Origin: Dongia_B soli
GTDB lineage: Bacteria; Pseudomonadota; Alphaproteobacteria; Dongiales; Dongiaceae
DNA length: 64,000 nucleotides
Assembly: GCF_034044715.1 (NCBI RefSeq)
Contig: NZ_JAXCLW010000001.1
Location: 310,001-374,000, forward strand
Direction: 5' to 3'
Shown here: piece after piece, positions 24,368 to 33,679 of the stretch
Position numbering within the stretch: the first letter of the stretch is position 1
Layout: the number at the start of each line of letters is the position of its first letter
Program-made: the position numbers and the translations under genes
The notes under the pieces: generated by a model
The model's database searches: none
Told to the model about the DNA's origin: nothing
The model's input: only the letters and a program-made list of their open reading frames with translations

Positions 24368-25963
24368 ATGAGCGGAACCAATTCTTCGAACCAGCGTCCG
24401 AAACCGGTCGTTCTCTGCATTCTCGACGGTTGGGGGCACCGCGAAGAGCTGGCGGATAATGCGGTTGACCAGGCGAAGACACCGAACTGGCACGCTCTGA
24501 TGCAGGATTGCCCGCATAGTCTGGTCGACGCGTCGGAACTGCATGTCGGCCTACCCAGCGGGCAAATGGGGAATTCCGAGGTCGGGCATATGAATCTGGG
24601 CGCCGGCCGGGTGGTGATGCAAGACCTCCCCCGGATCGACCGGGCGATCGCCAGCGGTGAGCTGGCCGCCAATCCGGAACTGACGACTTTCATCGCCAAG
24701 CTGAAGGCGAGCGGCCGCGCTTGTCACCTGATGGGTTTGCTTTCACCGGGCGGGGTGCATTCACATCAATCGCATATGATCGCCTTGGCCAAGATCCTCG
24801 ATGCGGCAGGCATAGCTGTCTGGCTGCACGGTTTCTTGGACGGGCGCGATACACCCCCCTCCTCCGCAGCCGAGTACGTCGCCGATGTCACTACCGCACT
24901 GGGCGGATGCAAGAACGTGCGCTTTGCTACGGTGGGCGGCCGTTACTTTGCGATGGACCGCGACAAGCGCTGGGACCGGGTTGAACTGGCCTACGCTTCC
25001 TTCCTGGGCGAAGCCGGTTTCACCGCAGCCGATGCAAAGGCGGCGGTCGCCGCAGCCTATGATCGCGGCGAGACCGACGAATTCATCAAGCCGACGGTAA
25101 TCCAAGGTTTTGCCGGCATGCAGGATGGCGACGGTCTGCTGATGGCGAATTTCCGCGCCGATCGCGCCCGCCAGATTTTGACCGTGTTGCTTGACCCGGC
25201 TTTCGACGGCTTCCCGCGCAAACGCATCGTCAAGTTCGGGGCGGTCCTCGGCATGGTGGAATATTCCAGCGCTCTCGCCAAGCTGATGCCCTGCCTGTTC
25301 CCACCCGCGGAACTCCGCCACACTTTGGGCGAGGTTGTCTCACGAGCGGGGCTGAAGCAGCTGCGCATCGCCGAGACGGAGAAATACGCCCATGTCACCT
25401 TTTTCTTCAATGGCGGCGAGGAAACGCTGTTCCCCGGCGAGGAACGCATCCTGGTGCCATCGCCGAAGGTCGCGACCTATGATCTGAAACCGGAAATGTC
25501 GGCAGATGAGGTTACCGACAGGCTGGTGGCAGCGATCGAGGCGGAACGCTTCGACATGATCGTCGTCAATTACGCCAATACCGATATGGTGGGCCATAGC
25601 GGCAATCTGCAGGCGGCGATCAAGGCGGTGGAGGCGGTGGATCGTTGCCTCGGCCGCTTGCGCCGGGCAGTGGAAGCCAAGGGCGGCGCCCTCGTCATTA
25701 CTGCCGATCACGGCAATGCCGAGATGATGCGCGATTCGGAAACCGGCGAGGCCCATACCGCCCATACGCTGAACCGGGTGCCTTTCGTGCTGGCGGGTGC
25801 TGTGGGACAGGACGTTAAACTGGCGGACGGACAGCTCGCCGATGTTGCCCCGACCGTGCTGCAATTGCTGAACCTGCCGAAACCCTCGGAGATGACCGGC
25901 CATTCCTTGATCGGCGGGGCGGCCAAAGCCGCTGCGAGTCATCCGGCGAAGGCCACGGCGTAA
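24368..25963 (+). CDS. gpmI: 2,3-bisphosphoglycerate-independent phosphoglycerate mutase
   Basis: A 531-residue cofactor-independent phosphoglycerate mutase that interconverts 3- and 2-phosphoglycerate in glycolysis and gluconeogenesis. The metal site begins at CILDGWGHRE, the phosphoserine loop is QMGNSEVGHMNLGAGR (Ser70), GVHSHQSHM and DGRDTPP follow, and ITADHGNAE with the late HTLNRVPFVLA completes the metal ligands. It leads a tight run with the envC-like gene (6-base gap) and ctpA. Confidence 0.97.
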   Translation: MSGTNSSNQRPKPVVLCILDGWGHREELADNAVDQAKTPNWHALMQDCPHSLVDASELHVGLPSGQMGNSEVGHMNLGAGRVVMQDLPRIDRAIASGELAANPELTTFIAKLKASGRACHLMGLLSPGGVHSHQSHMIALAKILDAAGIAVWLHGFLDGRDTPPSSAAEYVADVTTALGGCKNVRFATVGGRYFAMDRDKRWDRVELAYASFLGEAGFTAADAKAAVAAAYDRGETDEFIKPTVIQGFAGMQDGDGLLMANFRADRARQILTVLLDPAFDGFPRKRIVKFGAVLGMVEYSSALAKLMPCLFPPAELRHTLGEVVSRAGLKQLRIAETEKYAHVTFFFNGGEETLFPGEERILVPSPKVATYDLKPEMSADEVTDRLVAAIEAERFDMIVVNYANTDMVGHSGNLQAAIKAVEAVDRCLGRLRRAVEAKGGALVITADHGNAEMMRDSETGEAHTAHTLNRVPFVLAGAVGQDVKLADGQLADVAPTVLQLLNLPKPSEMTGHSLIGGAAKAAASHPAKATA

Positions 25964-25969
25964 GCAATC

Positions 25970-27403
25970 ATGCGCCGCCGCTGGCTGAGCGCAGCGTTGC
26001 TATGCGGCATGGCCGGTATTTTGCCGTGCCCTGGATGGGCGCAATCGGCCGACGATCTGCAAGCTTTGCAGCAGAAGATGCAGCACGGCGAAGAGCACGC
26101 CAAGGAATTGCAGGAAAAAGCTGCAAGCCTCGGTAACGAGATTAGCCAGTTGCAGGCGGCGATGATCAAATCTGCGGAAGCGGTGCAAAATGCTGAGGAG
26201 CAGGCCTCCGAATTGGAAGCGACCTTGCAAACCTTGACCATGGAAGAACGCGACAAGGATGCGGCGCTGACCAAGCAGCAGGCGCAGATGACGACGACGC
26301 TGGTCGCCCTCGAACGCTTGTCCGCGCAGCCGGCCCAGGCTGCCCTGTTCGCCGACCGGTCGGCGATCGATCAGGCGCGGGCCGCGCGGCTACTTGGTCT
26401 GGTGGTACCACAGCTCGACAGCCGCGCGGCGGCCCTGAAAGACGAATTGGCCGACCTGCACGATCTTCATGACCAGATCATCGACCGCCGCGATCGGCTT
26501 GGCCAGACCCTCGGCCAGCTGGCGGGAGAGAACCAGCGCTTGGCCGCCATGGTGGAGCAGAAATCCCGGCTGCAAAAATCAACGCTGGCGGAAAGCGCCG
26601 CTGCCCAGGACCGGCTGAAATTGCTGGCCGACCAGGCCGAAAGCTTGAAAGATCTCTTGGACCGGCTGGAACGGGCCAAGCAGGAGGAAGCAGCCAAAGC
26701 CGAGAAGGCGCGGCAGGAAGCGGCCCAGGCCGAGGCTGCCCGACAGGAAGCTGCCAAGAAGGCGGCCCGCCGGCCCGGTAATCGAAATGACAATATCCCC
26801 GTGCCATCCTCAACTGTGCCATCCTCGGCGGCACCGGCGGGCGATATGACGGAAAGCGAGCAATCGGCGGGCACGCCGGGACTGACTGCGGCGGGCAAGG
26901 AGGCCAACATCAAATCGGCCAGGTCAGCACGGCCGTTCCCCCCTAACGGTAAGGGCGTCATGTTACCTGTCCGGGGCAGCCTGGCAGCCAGTTTCGGCGC
27001 CGCCGTAACGGAATTCGGCGAAACCAAGGGCATTGTGCTCGCCACCCGCGCCAATGCCCAGGTGATAGCCCCCTTCGATGGCAAAGTTGTGTTCGAAGGG
27101 CCGTTCCGCTCCTACGGGCAAATATTGATCATTGAACACCGGGGCGGATATCATACGGTGCTTGCTGGATTAGGTCGGGTCGATGCAGTTGTCGGACAAT
27201 GGCTGCTTGCCGGCGAACCGGTGGGTGTCATGGGATCGTCCGGCATTGCGGCGACCGACCAGGGAACATCCGGCGATGCTCCAGGGACGTCCGTCCAGGA
27301 CCATCCGAAACTATATGTTGAATTGCGCCATAAGGGGCAGCCGGTCGATCCGGCGCCCTGGTTCGGCACCCTAACCCGTGTAGACAACAGCGAAGGTCAG
27401 TAA
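25970..27403 (+). CDS. EnvC-like murein hydrolase activator (degenerate M23 domain)
   Basis: A 477-residue exported protein: a signal peptide (cleaved near PGWAQS), a long coiled coil (about residues 25-235), an Ala/Glu/Lys-rich linker and a C-terminal LytM/M23 domain. The zinc-binding motifs are lost: where active enzymes have HxxxD it reads ETKGIVL, and the HxH site reads KLYVEL. As for E. coli EnvC, this implies an activator of cell-wall amidases at division rather than an enzyme. It lies between gpmI and ctpA with gaps of 6 and 4 bases, a conserved alphaproteobacterial order. Confidence 0.87.
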   Translation: MRRRWLSAALLCGMAGILPCPGWAQSADDLQALQQKMQHGEEHAKELQEKAASLGNEISQLQAAMIKSAEAVQNAEEQASELEATLQTLTMEERDKDAALTKQQAQMTTTLVALERLSAQPAQAALFADRSAIDQARAARLLGLVVPQLDSRAAALKDELADLHDLHDQIIDRRDRLGQTLGQLAGENQRLAAMVEQKSRLQKSTLAESAAAQDRLKLLADQAESLKDLLDRLERAKQEEAAKAEKARQEAAQAEAARQEAAKKAARRPGNRNDNIPVPSSTVPSSAAPAGDMTESEQSAGTPGLTAAGKEANIKSARSARPFPPNGKGVMLPVRGSLAASFGAAVTEFGETKGIVLATRANAQVIAPFDGKVVFEGPFRSYGQILIIEHRGGYHTVLAGLGRVDAVVGQWLLAGEPVGVMGSSGIAATDQGTSGDAPGTSVQDHPKLYVELRHKGQPVDPAPWFGTLTRVDNSEGQ

Positions 27404-27407
27404 ACGC

Positions 27408-28826
27408 ATGTTCCGATCGACTCTCCTTGCCGCCACCGCCCTGTCCGTCGGCATTGCCTTAGGCACCTTCGCGCTCCGACCGCATCTGGTCAGCGCCGAC
27501 AGCAAGCAAAGCGACACCTACGAACAATTGAACCTGTTCGGCGAAGTCTTCGAAAAGGTACGGACCGGCTATGTCGAACCGGTCAGCGACGACAAGCTGA
27601 TCGAATCCGCCGTCAACGGCATGTTGAGTTCGCTGGACCCCCATTCCAGCTATCTGAATGCCAAGGATTTCGCTGATATGCAGGTGCAGACCAAAGGCGA
27701 ATTCGGCGGCCTCGGCATCGAAGTGACGATGCAGGACGGGTTGGTCAAAGTGGTCTCGCCGATGGATGGCACGCCGGCGGCGGAAGCCGGTATCCAGGCC
27801 GGTGATCTGATCTCCGGCATCGATGGCGACCCGGTCATGGGCATGAGCCTAAATGATGCGGTCGAAAAGATGCGCGGCGAGATCGGCTCCAGCATCAAAT
27901 TGATGATTGTCCGCGGCAACAAGGATCCCTTCGAGGTCACGTTGAAGCGCGCCGTCATCACCGTGAAATCGGTTCGCTGGGAATTGGAAGAGGGCAATAT
28001 CGGCTACGTGCGGATTTCCAGCTTCAGCGAGAAAACCGATTCAGGCCTGCGCGACGCCATCGCCAAATTGAAGGATGCCTCTAAGGGCAAACTGGCGGGA
28101 CTGGTGCTCGATCTGCGCAACAATCCGGGCGGTCTGCTGGATCAAGCGATCGCGGTTTCTGACGATTTCCTCGGAAAGGGTGAAATCGTGTCGACCCGCG
28201 GCCGCAATCCGGACGAGGCCCAGCGCTGGAACGCTGAAGCCGGCGATCTGACCGACGGCAAGCCGATCGTCGTGCTGATCAATGGCGGTTCGGCATCGGC
28301 CTCCGAGATCGTTTCCGGGGCGCTGCAGGATCATCACCGGGCGATCCTTCTCGGCACCAGATCTTTCGGCAAAGGATCGGTGCAGTCGGTCATCCCCATC
28401 CCCAATCATGGCGCCATCCGCCTGACCACGGCGCGCTATTACACGCCCTCTGGCCGATCGATCCAGGCGAAGGGCATTGATCCGGATATCGTCGTCGAAC
28501 AGGCCAAGATCGAGCAGATCTCCGAGGATAACAGCCGCCATGAAGCGGACCTGAAGGGTGCTCTTACCAATAAGGGCGGCACCGCGCCGGATAGCGGCGA
28601 GGATGCGGTCCCGAACAAGCCGGAAAACAACGCGGCGCAGCCGGAAAGCAAGACCCCGGGCAAGTCTGACTCCAAGACCTCGCAAAAGGACCAGAGCAAG
28701 GAAAAGCCCGTGATCGGTTCGGAAAAGGAGCGGATCACCCAGCCCGAGCTGGATTACCAGTTGGGTCGGGCGCTTGATTTGCTGCGCGGTCTCGCTCTCG
28801 TCAGCAATCAGAGCTCGTCGAACTGA
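27408..28826 (+). CDS. ctpA: Carboxyl-terminal processing protease (S41)
   Basis: A 472-residue periplasmic serine protease that processes or degrades proteins from their C-termini. It has an N-terminal signal/anchor, a PDZ domain (about residues 95-175, with GEFGGLGIEV and VVSPMDGTPAAEAGI) and the S41 catalytic domain with the serine in NGGSASASEIVSGALQ and the lysine in FGKGSVQ. The C-terminal 90 residues are a low-complexity Lys/Ser/Pro-rich tail. It is the last gene of the gpmI-envC-ctpA unit; a strong terminator follows. Confidence 0.95.
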   Translation: MFRSTLLAATALSVGIALGTFALRPHLVSADSKQSDTYEQLNLFGEVFEKVRTGYVEPVSDDKLIESAVNGMLSSLDPHSSYLNAKDFADMQVQTKGEFGGLGIEVTMQDGLVKVVSPMDGTPAAEAGIQAGDLISGIDGDPVMGMSLNDAVEKMRGEIGSSIKLMIVRGNKDPFEVTLKRAVITVKSVRWELEEGNIGYVRISSFSEKTDSGLRDAIAKLKDASKGKLAGLVLDLRNNPGGLLDQAIAVSDDFLGKGEIVSTRGRNPDEAQRWNAEAGDLTDGKPIVVLINGGSASASEIVSGALQDHHRAILLGTRSFGKGSVQSVIPIPNHGAIRLTTARYYTPSGRSIQAKGIDPDIVVEQAKIEQISEDNSRHEADLKGALTNKGGTAPDSGEDAVPNKPENNAAQPESKTPGKSDSKTSQKDQSKEKPVIGSEKERITQPELDYQLGRALDLLRGLALVSNQSSSN

Positions 28827-28848
28827 CGGCATAAATATCTGTATTGCT

Positions 28849-28880
28849 CGGCCGGCCAGCGATGCTGGCCGGCCGATTTT
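28849..28880 (+). terminator. Rho-independent terminator after ctpA
   Basis: A 12-bp perfect stem (CGGCCGGCCAGC and its complement) with a 3-base loop, followed by ATTTT. It lies 22 bases after the ctpA stop and ends the gpmI-envC-ctpA transcript before rppH. Confidence 0.85.
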
Positions 28881-28942
28881 GCGTAAGCCAGCAGCAGCAA
28901 GCCCACGCTGCGATGGCAACGGCAAGCACCCGGCTATGGAAG

Positions 28943-29452
28943 ATGGGAATGAGTAAGGAATTCACGCCCGAAGCGATCGCCAAGCTGCCCTACCGCCCCT
29001 GTGTCGGCATCGTCCTGTTCAATGCCCATGGCGAGGTTTTTATCGCCCAGCGCCTCGACAATCCCGGGCCGGCCTGGCAAATGCCCCAAGGCGGCATCGA
29101 TGACGGCGAAGAGCCGCTGACTGCCGCTCGGCGCGAAATGCTGGAGGAAATCGGCACCAACAAGGCAACCCTGCTCGCGGAAAGCCGGGGGTGGCTGCAT
29201 TACGACCTGCCGATCGATCTGGTGCCGAAAATTTGGAAAGGCCGGTTTCGCGGCCAGCGGCAGAAATGGTTCGCATTCCGGTTCGACGGCAAGGACAGCG
29301 AGATCAATATCAAAACCGAGACGCCCGAATTCTCCGCCTGGCGCTGGGCCGAGTTCGACACGGTGCCGGACCTGATCGTCCCCTTCAAACGGGGTATTTA
29401 TCAGGATGTGGTGGCGGAATTTCGCGAGCTGGTCAGGAAGGCAAGACTTTGA
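28943..29452 (+). CDS. rppH: RNA pyrophosphohydrolase (Nudix)
   Basis: A protein of about 169 residues. PYRPCVGIVLFNAHGEVFIA opens the Nudix fold, and the Nudix box GGIDDGEEPLTAARREMLEE (then IG) has the complete G-x5-E-x7-REx2EExG pattern. RppH removes pyrophosphate from the 5' end of mRNA to start decay. ATGs at 28943 and 28949 are both plausible; GGAAGATGGGA precedes the second. The region KIWKGRFRGQRQKWFAFRF is typical of RppH and distinguishes it from other Nudix enzymes. Confidence 0.93.
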   Translation: MGMSKEFTPEAIAKLPYRPCVGIVLFNAHGEVFIAQRLDNPGPAWQMPQGGIDDGEEPLTAARREMLEEIGTNKATLLAESRGWLHYDLPIDLVPKIWKGRFRGQRQKWFAFRFDGKDSEINIKTETPEFSAWRWAEFDTVPDLIVPFKRGIYQDVVAEFRELVRKARL

Positions 29453-29456
29453 ACCC

Positions 29457-29495
29457 CTGAGACGCCCGCTTCGGCGGGACGCTCGGCTCAGTTTT
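29457..29495 (+). terminator. Terminator after rppH
   Basis: An inner CCCGC-TTCG-GCGGG hairpin is nested within an outer CTGAG/CTCAG pairing and followed by TTTT, just after the rppH stop. The remaining 275 bases before the cyclophilin gene hold no ORF and must carry its promoter. Confidence 0.75.
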
Positions 29496-29770
29496 ACCTC
29501 TCCCAGGGCGGGTCGAATCCCGAACTGCGAAGCCAGCAAAAAGACAAACCGCCCGTTACCTGGATATTTCGCATCGAGATATCGACTTGTTGGCGCGTAT
29601 GATGAGTCGAAAATGATCCAGGCGCGATCACGGAAGTGACACTGATCGGGAGTCGACAAAACCGGCACCGATCGCATAGTTTCGTCGCCCGGTTACATTA
29701 TCGGCCGCAGAAGCGGCCATAAGAGGTCGGATCAACGTCCGGTCTCGGCAAAGCTAATGAGGAGAGAAAA

Positions 29771-30253
29771 ATGGGACGCGGTGCGTTGAAGGTGCATGAG
29801 ATCGATCCGGCCGAACTAAAGAAATTGACGCGCTGCGTCATGTCGACCGATCGCGGCGATATGGTGATCGAGCTTTATCCCGATGCGGCACCCAATACCG
29901 TGGCCAATTTCGCCGCCCTGGCTAAAGACGGTTTTTACGATGACCTGACCTTCCATCGCGTTATCCCCGGTTTCGTCGCACAGGGCGGCTGCCCGGAAGG
30001 CGTCGGTACTGGCGGTCCGGGCTGGCGGATCGCCTGCGAGACCGAGGGCAACCCGCATAAGCATCTGGAAGGCTCGCTCAGCATGGCCCATGCCGGTCGC
30101 GACACCGGCGGCTCGCAGTTCTTCCTGGTTTTGGAACCACAGCCGCATCTGGACGGCGTTCACACCGTTTTTGGCCGGGTGATCGAAGGTCTCGATGTCA
30201 TGCACTCGATCAAGAAGGGCGATCACATCACCTCAATCCGCTTCGATAGCTAA
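29771..30253 (+). CDS. Peptidyl-prolyl cis-trans isomerase (cyclophilin)
   Basis: A 160-residue cytoplasmic cyclophilin with the active-site segments DLTFHRVIPGFVAQGG, GSLSMAHAGRDTGGSQFFL and HLDGVHTVFGRVIEGLDVM. No signal peptide is present. It catalyses proline isomerisation during folding. Start ATG 29771 has GAGGAGA upstream. A 13-bp hairpin follows the stop. Confidence 0.93.
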   Translation: MGRGALKVHEIDPAELKKLTRCVMSTDRGDMVIELYPDAAPNTVANFAALAKDGFYDDLTFHRVIPGFVAQGGCPEGVGTGGPGWRIACETEGNPHKHLEGSLSMAHAGRDTGGSQFFLVLEPQPHLDGVHTVFGRVIEGLDVMHSIKKGDHITSIRFDS

Positions 30254-30263
30254 CTTTCCCTGC

Positions 30264-30300
30264 CAGTCGCTTTTGCCGGATAAGCGGGCAAAAGCGACTG
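30264..30300. terminator. Long hairpin after the cyclophilin gene
   Basis: AGTCGCTTTTGCC pairs perfectly with GGCAAAAGCGACT across an 8-10 base loop. It starts about 11 bases after the cyclophilin stop. It lacks a run of T on the plus strand, so it may stabilise the mRNA end or act with Rho instead of being a classical terminator. Confidence 0.6.
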
Positions 30301-30332
30301 CGCCAGTTAGCGCATGGACTTGTCTGCCCGCC

Positions 30333-30362
30333 TTAACGGCATTCCCTAAATTGCTATATAAT
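30333..30362 (+). promoter_or_regulatory. Candidate sigma70 promoter
   Basis: TTAACG and a perfect TATAAT are separated by 18 bases within an AT-rich stretch. It would drive the 96-residue hypothetical gene that begins about 160 bases downstream. Confidence 0.4.
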
Positions 30363-30524
30363 CACAACTATTTTTTAATAACTCTTTGTAAAGATCACAC
30401 TCCGTTGTAACCCGCATTTGGAACCAGCGGTGTATCGGCCAGGTTCGCCAGACAGCTTTCGATCCCGGCGATGGGCCCAGAAACCCACGATGCCTTCCAA
30501 ACGCGGCTTTGGGGAGTGTGTCTC

Positions 30525-30815
30525 GTGAAACTGCTGTCATTGCCATTCGGGCGGAAGCCCGCCGACCCATGTGCCATCAACGGCGACGAAGCTGCCTTTG
30601 AAATCGGCACAGTTTTGGTTGAAAGCTCGGGTTTCCTCCCGCGCAATCGTTTCCCGGAATGGCGGGTCATTCACAGCTACGCCGATCAGCATGCAACACC
30701 CCATGTGGTGCTGCAGAACGTCAATGAACCCGGTTCGCGCAAATCGCTGTCGATGCCCGGCCTGGTCGCCAGCGGCAAATACCTGCTGAAGGAACCGCGC
30801 CGCCTGCATAGCTGA
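30525..30815 (+). CDS. Hypothetical protein, 96 residues
   Basis: The reading starts at GTG 30525 with GGGGAG upstream. Third codon positions are GC-rich on this strand and not on the overlapping minus-strand frames, which supports plus-strand coding. The protein is soluble, with segments such as FEIGTVLVESSGFLPRNRFP and TPHVVLQNVNEPGSRKSLSM. No domain was recognised. It is convergent with the EamA permease gene (gap 44 bases). Confidence 0.55.
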   Translation: MKLLSLPFGRKPADPCAINGDEAAFEIGTVLVESSGFLPRNRFPEWRVIHSYADQHATPHVVLQNVNEPGSRKSLSMPGLVASGKYLLKEPRRLHS

Positions 30816-30859
30816 CGCCACAGATCTCGAACGCCCTGTCCCGCGGGCGGCTTGGCTGA

Positions 30860-31699
30860 TCAGTGCAGCAAGATGGCGCCCGCGGCGACCAGCGCTACCA
30901 ACGCATAGCGGCGATGGCGGAAGCGCTCCTTCAATAGGAACGTGCTCATCAACGCGGCGAAAATAACGCTGGTTTCGCGCAAGGCCGATACATTGGCCAG
31001 CCCGCCCAAGGACATAGCATAGATCGAGATGCCGTAGCCGCCGCCCGACAGCAATCCGCCGACCAGGCCGAATTTCCATTTCGCGCGGAAATAACTGAGT
31101 GCCGCCGGCCGCCGCCACAGGCAATAGAGCGTCACCATCGGCGCATCCAAAACGAAGAGCCAGATGATATAGCCGAGCCGGTCGCCCGCCAGCCGGACAC
31201 CCTGCCCATCGAACAGCGTGTAACTCATGATGCTGAGCCCGGTCAGCAGACCGAACAGAACCGGCCGCCAGCTGTGCGCCCGGTCGATCGGCTTGTCGAA
31301 GGTCAGGCTGATAATCCCGAGCGACGTGGCGGCAACGCCACCCATCTGCAGCGGTGTCAGCGTCTCGCCGATGATGAGCCAAGCGGCAATCGCTACCAGG
31401 AGCGGCGAGGAGCCCCGGGCAATCGGGTAGACCTGGCTGAGGTCGCCATGCCGATATCCACCCGACAGACCGATGTAATAGACGAGATGGGTCAGCAAGG
31501 AGCCCGCCAGGAAGGGCCAGCTCGCGGCGTCGGGGATGCCGACAAAAGGCAAGGCAAAAAGACCGCAAAACCCCAGGCCCACCATGATCAGGCCGGTATT
31601 GAGCAGCTTGTCGCCGCTGGTTTTCACCATGACGTTCCAACTGGCGTGCATGAGCGCCGCCGCCAGGATCATCAGGATCATCCCGAGAGAAAGCGTCAT
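30860..31699 (-). CDS. EamA/DMT-family transporter
   Basis: A 279-residue integral membrane protein with about ten hydrophobic spans and the two EamA repeats. Typical positions are AAALMHASWNVMVKTSGDK in helix 1 and YPIARGSSPLLVAIAAWLI at the end of the first repeat, with LANVSALRETSVIFAALMST in the second. Members export metabolites or amino acids; the substrate cannot be deduced. Start ATG 31699 is where the first helix begins. Confidence 0.88.
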   Translation of the reverse strand: MTLSLGMILMILAAALMHASWNVMVKTSGDKLLNTGLIMVGLGFCGLFALPFVGIPDAASWPFLAGSLLTHLVYYIGLSGGYRHGDLSQVYPIARGSSPLLVAIAAWLIIGETLTPLQMGGVAATSLGIISLTFDKPIDRAHSWRPVLFGLLTGLSIMSYTLFDGQGVRLAGDRLGYIIWLFVLDAPMVTLYCLWRRPAALSYFRAKWKFGLVGGLLSGGGYGISIYAMSLGGLANVSALRETSVIFAALMSTFLLKERFRHRRYALVALVAAGAILLH

Positions 31700-31767
31700 G
31701 GCCGCCCTCCCCCGACCGAGGACGAGGCAAGGAGACGGATCGGCACGGTGAGGGGCCCGGACATCGT

Positions 31768-31956
31768 TTAACTCGGCAAAGGTGACGGGCCTGCGGCCAC
31801 ATCTCTGTCGAGAGATTGCCACGCCACCCAATTGTCATAAAAATAGAAACTCTCTATGGTCGCATAGATGCGCGCCACAGTTGCGCCCGCGCAGGAGCCG
31901 AGCATGCGCAGGTCCGGACGTATGTCCGAGGGGTTCCAATTCAGGTCGCGGATAAG
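31768..31956 (-). CDS. Possible small hypothetical protein
   Basis: A reading of 62 residues starting MLIRDLNWNPSDIRPDLRML with GGAGG very close upstream (a GTG at 31989 is an alternative start). Codon third positions are moderately GC-rich. No family was recognised. It lies between the EamA gene and the divergent GMC oxidoreductase. It could be chance. Confidence 0.3.
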   Translation of the reverse strand, partial: LIRDLNWNPSDIRPDLRMLGSCAGATVARIYATIESFYFYDNWVAWQSLDRDVAAGPSPLPS

Positions 31957-32043
31957 CATGCCTCCGTTCCGATCCCCTTGTTTCTTCACCGATCATTGGC
32001 GCGCCGTGGCGTCGAAACCCTTCCCTGTGACCGAGTTACCTGA

Positions 32044-33663
32044 ATGACGAGCTTCGACTTTATCATCATCGGGGCCGGATCGGCCGGCTGTGTCTTGGCC
32101 AACCGCCTGACTGCGGACGGCCGTTACAACGTCCTGGTGGTGGAGGCCGGCGGATCCGACCGACGGCTCTGGATCCAGGTACCGATCGGCTATGGCAAGA
32201 CCTTTTTCGATCGTCGGGTCAACTGGGCCTACGAAACCGAATCGGTTTCCGGCTTGAACGATCGCAAGATCTATTGGCCGCGTGGGCGCGTGCTGGGCGG
32301 TTCCAGCTCGATCAATGCCTCGGTTTATCTGCGGGGCCTGCCGGAAGATTTCGACGATTGGCGCGATATGGGAAATGCCGGCTGGGGTTGGGCCGATGTC
32401 GAGCCCTATTTCAATCGCTCCACCCATTTCACCGATCGGCAGGGACGGCGGACAGGCGAGGGACCGCTAGCGGTTTCCGAGATAACCGATCAGGCGCATC
32501 CGCTGAAGCAATATTTCTTCGATGCCGCCAAGGAAATAGCGCTGCCGCGAACCGACGATATGAATGGCCCCGCACCCGAGGGTGTCGGCCTCTATCAAAT
32601 CAATGTCCGGAATGGCCGGCGTTGTTCAGCGGCCGATGCTTTCCTGCGCCCGGCAATGCGCCGCCCCAATCTGAAAGTCGAAACCGACGCCCTGGTGACA
32701 CGGATCCTGATCGACAGCAGGCGCGCTGTCGGCATCGAATACCGCCGCGACGGGCAGACCCACCGGGCGATGGCACGGGCCGAGGTCATCGTCAGCGGCG
32801 GCGCCGTCAATACACCACAGCTGCTGCAACTTTCCGGCATCGGTCCCGCCGAGGTGCTGCGCCGCCATGGCATCGATATCATCACGGAAAATGCCGCGAT
32901 CGGCGGCAATTTGCAGGATCATCTCGCGATGACTTATTCCTACAAGTCGCGGCAGAGAACCTTGAACAACGAGCTGCGGCCTCTATTTGGCAGGCTGCGT
33001 GCCGGCCTTCGTTATGTCGCCACGCGGCGCGGGCCGCTGAGCCTCAGCGTCAATCAATGCGGCGGCTTCGTGCGGTCGCAGCCTCAAGCGGCAAGGCCCG
33101 ACCTGCAGCTTTACTTCAACCCGATCACCTATTCGCCCGTCGGCCGCGGCGGGGCGCGGCGTTATGAGATAGATCCCTTTCCCGGCTTCATTCTTTGCTT
33201 CCAGCCCTGCCGCCCGACCAGCCGAGGTCGGATCGACCTGCGGAATTCCGCCCCGGAATCGCCGCCGCTGATTCATCCCAATTATCTGGCGACGAACGAA
33301 GATGCGGCAAAAGCTATTGCCGGTGGGCGGCTCATCCAACGGATCGAGGCGACGCGAGCGTTCCAGTCTCTTATCGAGGAGCCCTTGCCGCCGGCTCTCG
33401 CCGGCCTGTCGGATGAGGAAATCCTGGAAGATTTCCGCAACCGGGCCAGCACCTGTTACCACCCGACCTCGACTTGTCGCATGGGGCGTCTACCGGGCGA
33501 GGCTGGTGTCGACGCCAATCTGCTGGTTTTTGGTATCGACCGGTTGCGTGTGGTCGATGCTTCGGTTTTTCCCGCAGTCACCTCGGGCAATACCAATGCG
33601 CCCACGATCATGGTGGCGGAAAAAGCGTCTGAACTCATCCTGCGGCGCGCCGCCAACGGCTGA
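32044..33663 (+). CDS. GMC-family FAD oxidoreductase
   Basis: A 539-residue flavoenzyme of the glucose-methanol-choline family. The FAD-binding GxGxxG is IIGAGSAGCVLANRL at the N-terminus, followed by VVEAGG and the GMC signature region WPRGRVLGGSSSINASVYLR. The C-terminal catalytic segment is CYHPTSTCRMG and then VVDASVFPAVTSGNTNAPT. It oxidises an alcohol group; the annotation choline dehydrogenase-like should not be taken as a substrate claim, since no betaine genes are nearby. It is convergent with ftsY (gap 16 bases). Confidence 0.92.
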   Translation: MTSFDFIIIGAGSAGCVLANRLTADGRYNVLVVEAGGSDRRLWIQVPIGYGKTFFDRRVNWAYETESVSGLNDRKIYWPRGRVLGGSSSINASVYLRGLPEDFDDWRDMGNAGWGWADVEPYFNRSTHFTDRQGRRTGEGPLAVSEITDQAHPLKQYFFDAAKEIALPRTDDMNGPAPEGVGLYQINVRNGRRCSAADAFLRPAMRRPNLKVETDALVTRILIDSRRAVGIEYRRDGQTHRAMARAEVIVSGGAVNTPQLLQLSGIGPAEVLRRHGIDIITENAAIGGNLQDHLAMTYSYKSRQRTLNNELRPLFGRLRAGLRYVATRRGPLSLSVNQCGGFVRSQPQAARPDLQLYFNPITYSPVGRGGARRYEIDPFPGFILCFQPCRPTSRGRIDLRNSAPESPPLIHPNYLATNEDAAKAIAGGRLIQRIEATRAFQSLIEEPLPPALAGLSDEEILEDFRNRASTCYHPTSTCRMGRLPGEAGVDANLLVFGIDRLRVVDASVFPAVTSGNTNAPTIMVAEKASELILRRAANG

Positions 33664-33679
33664 CTGCCGCAATCGCGCT

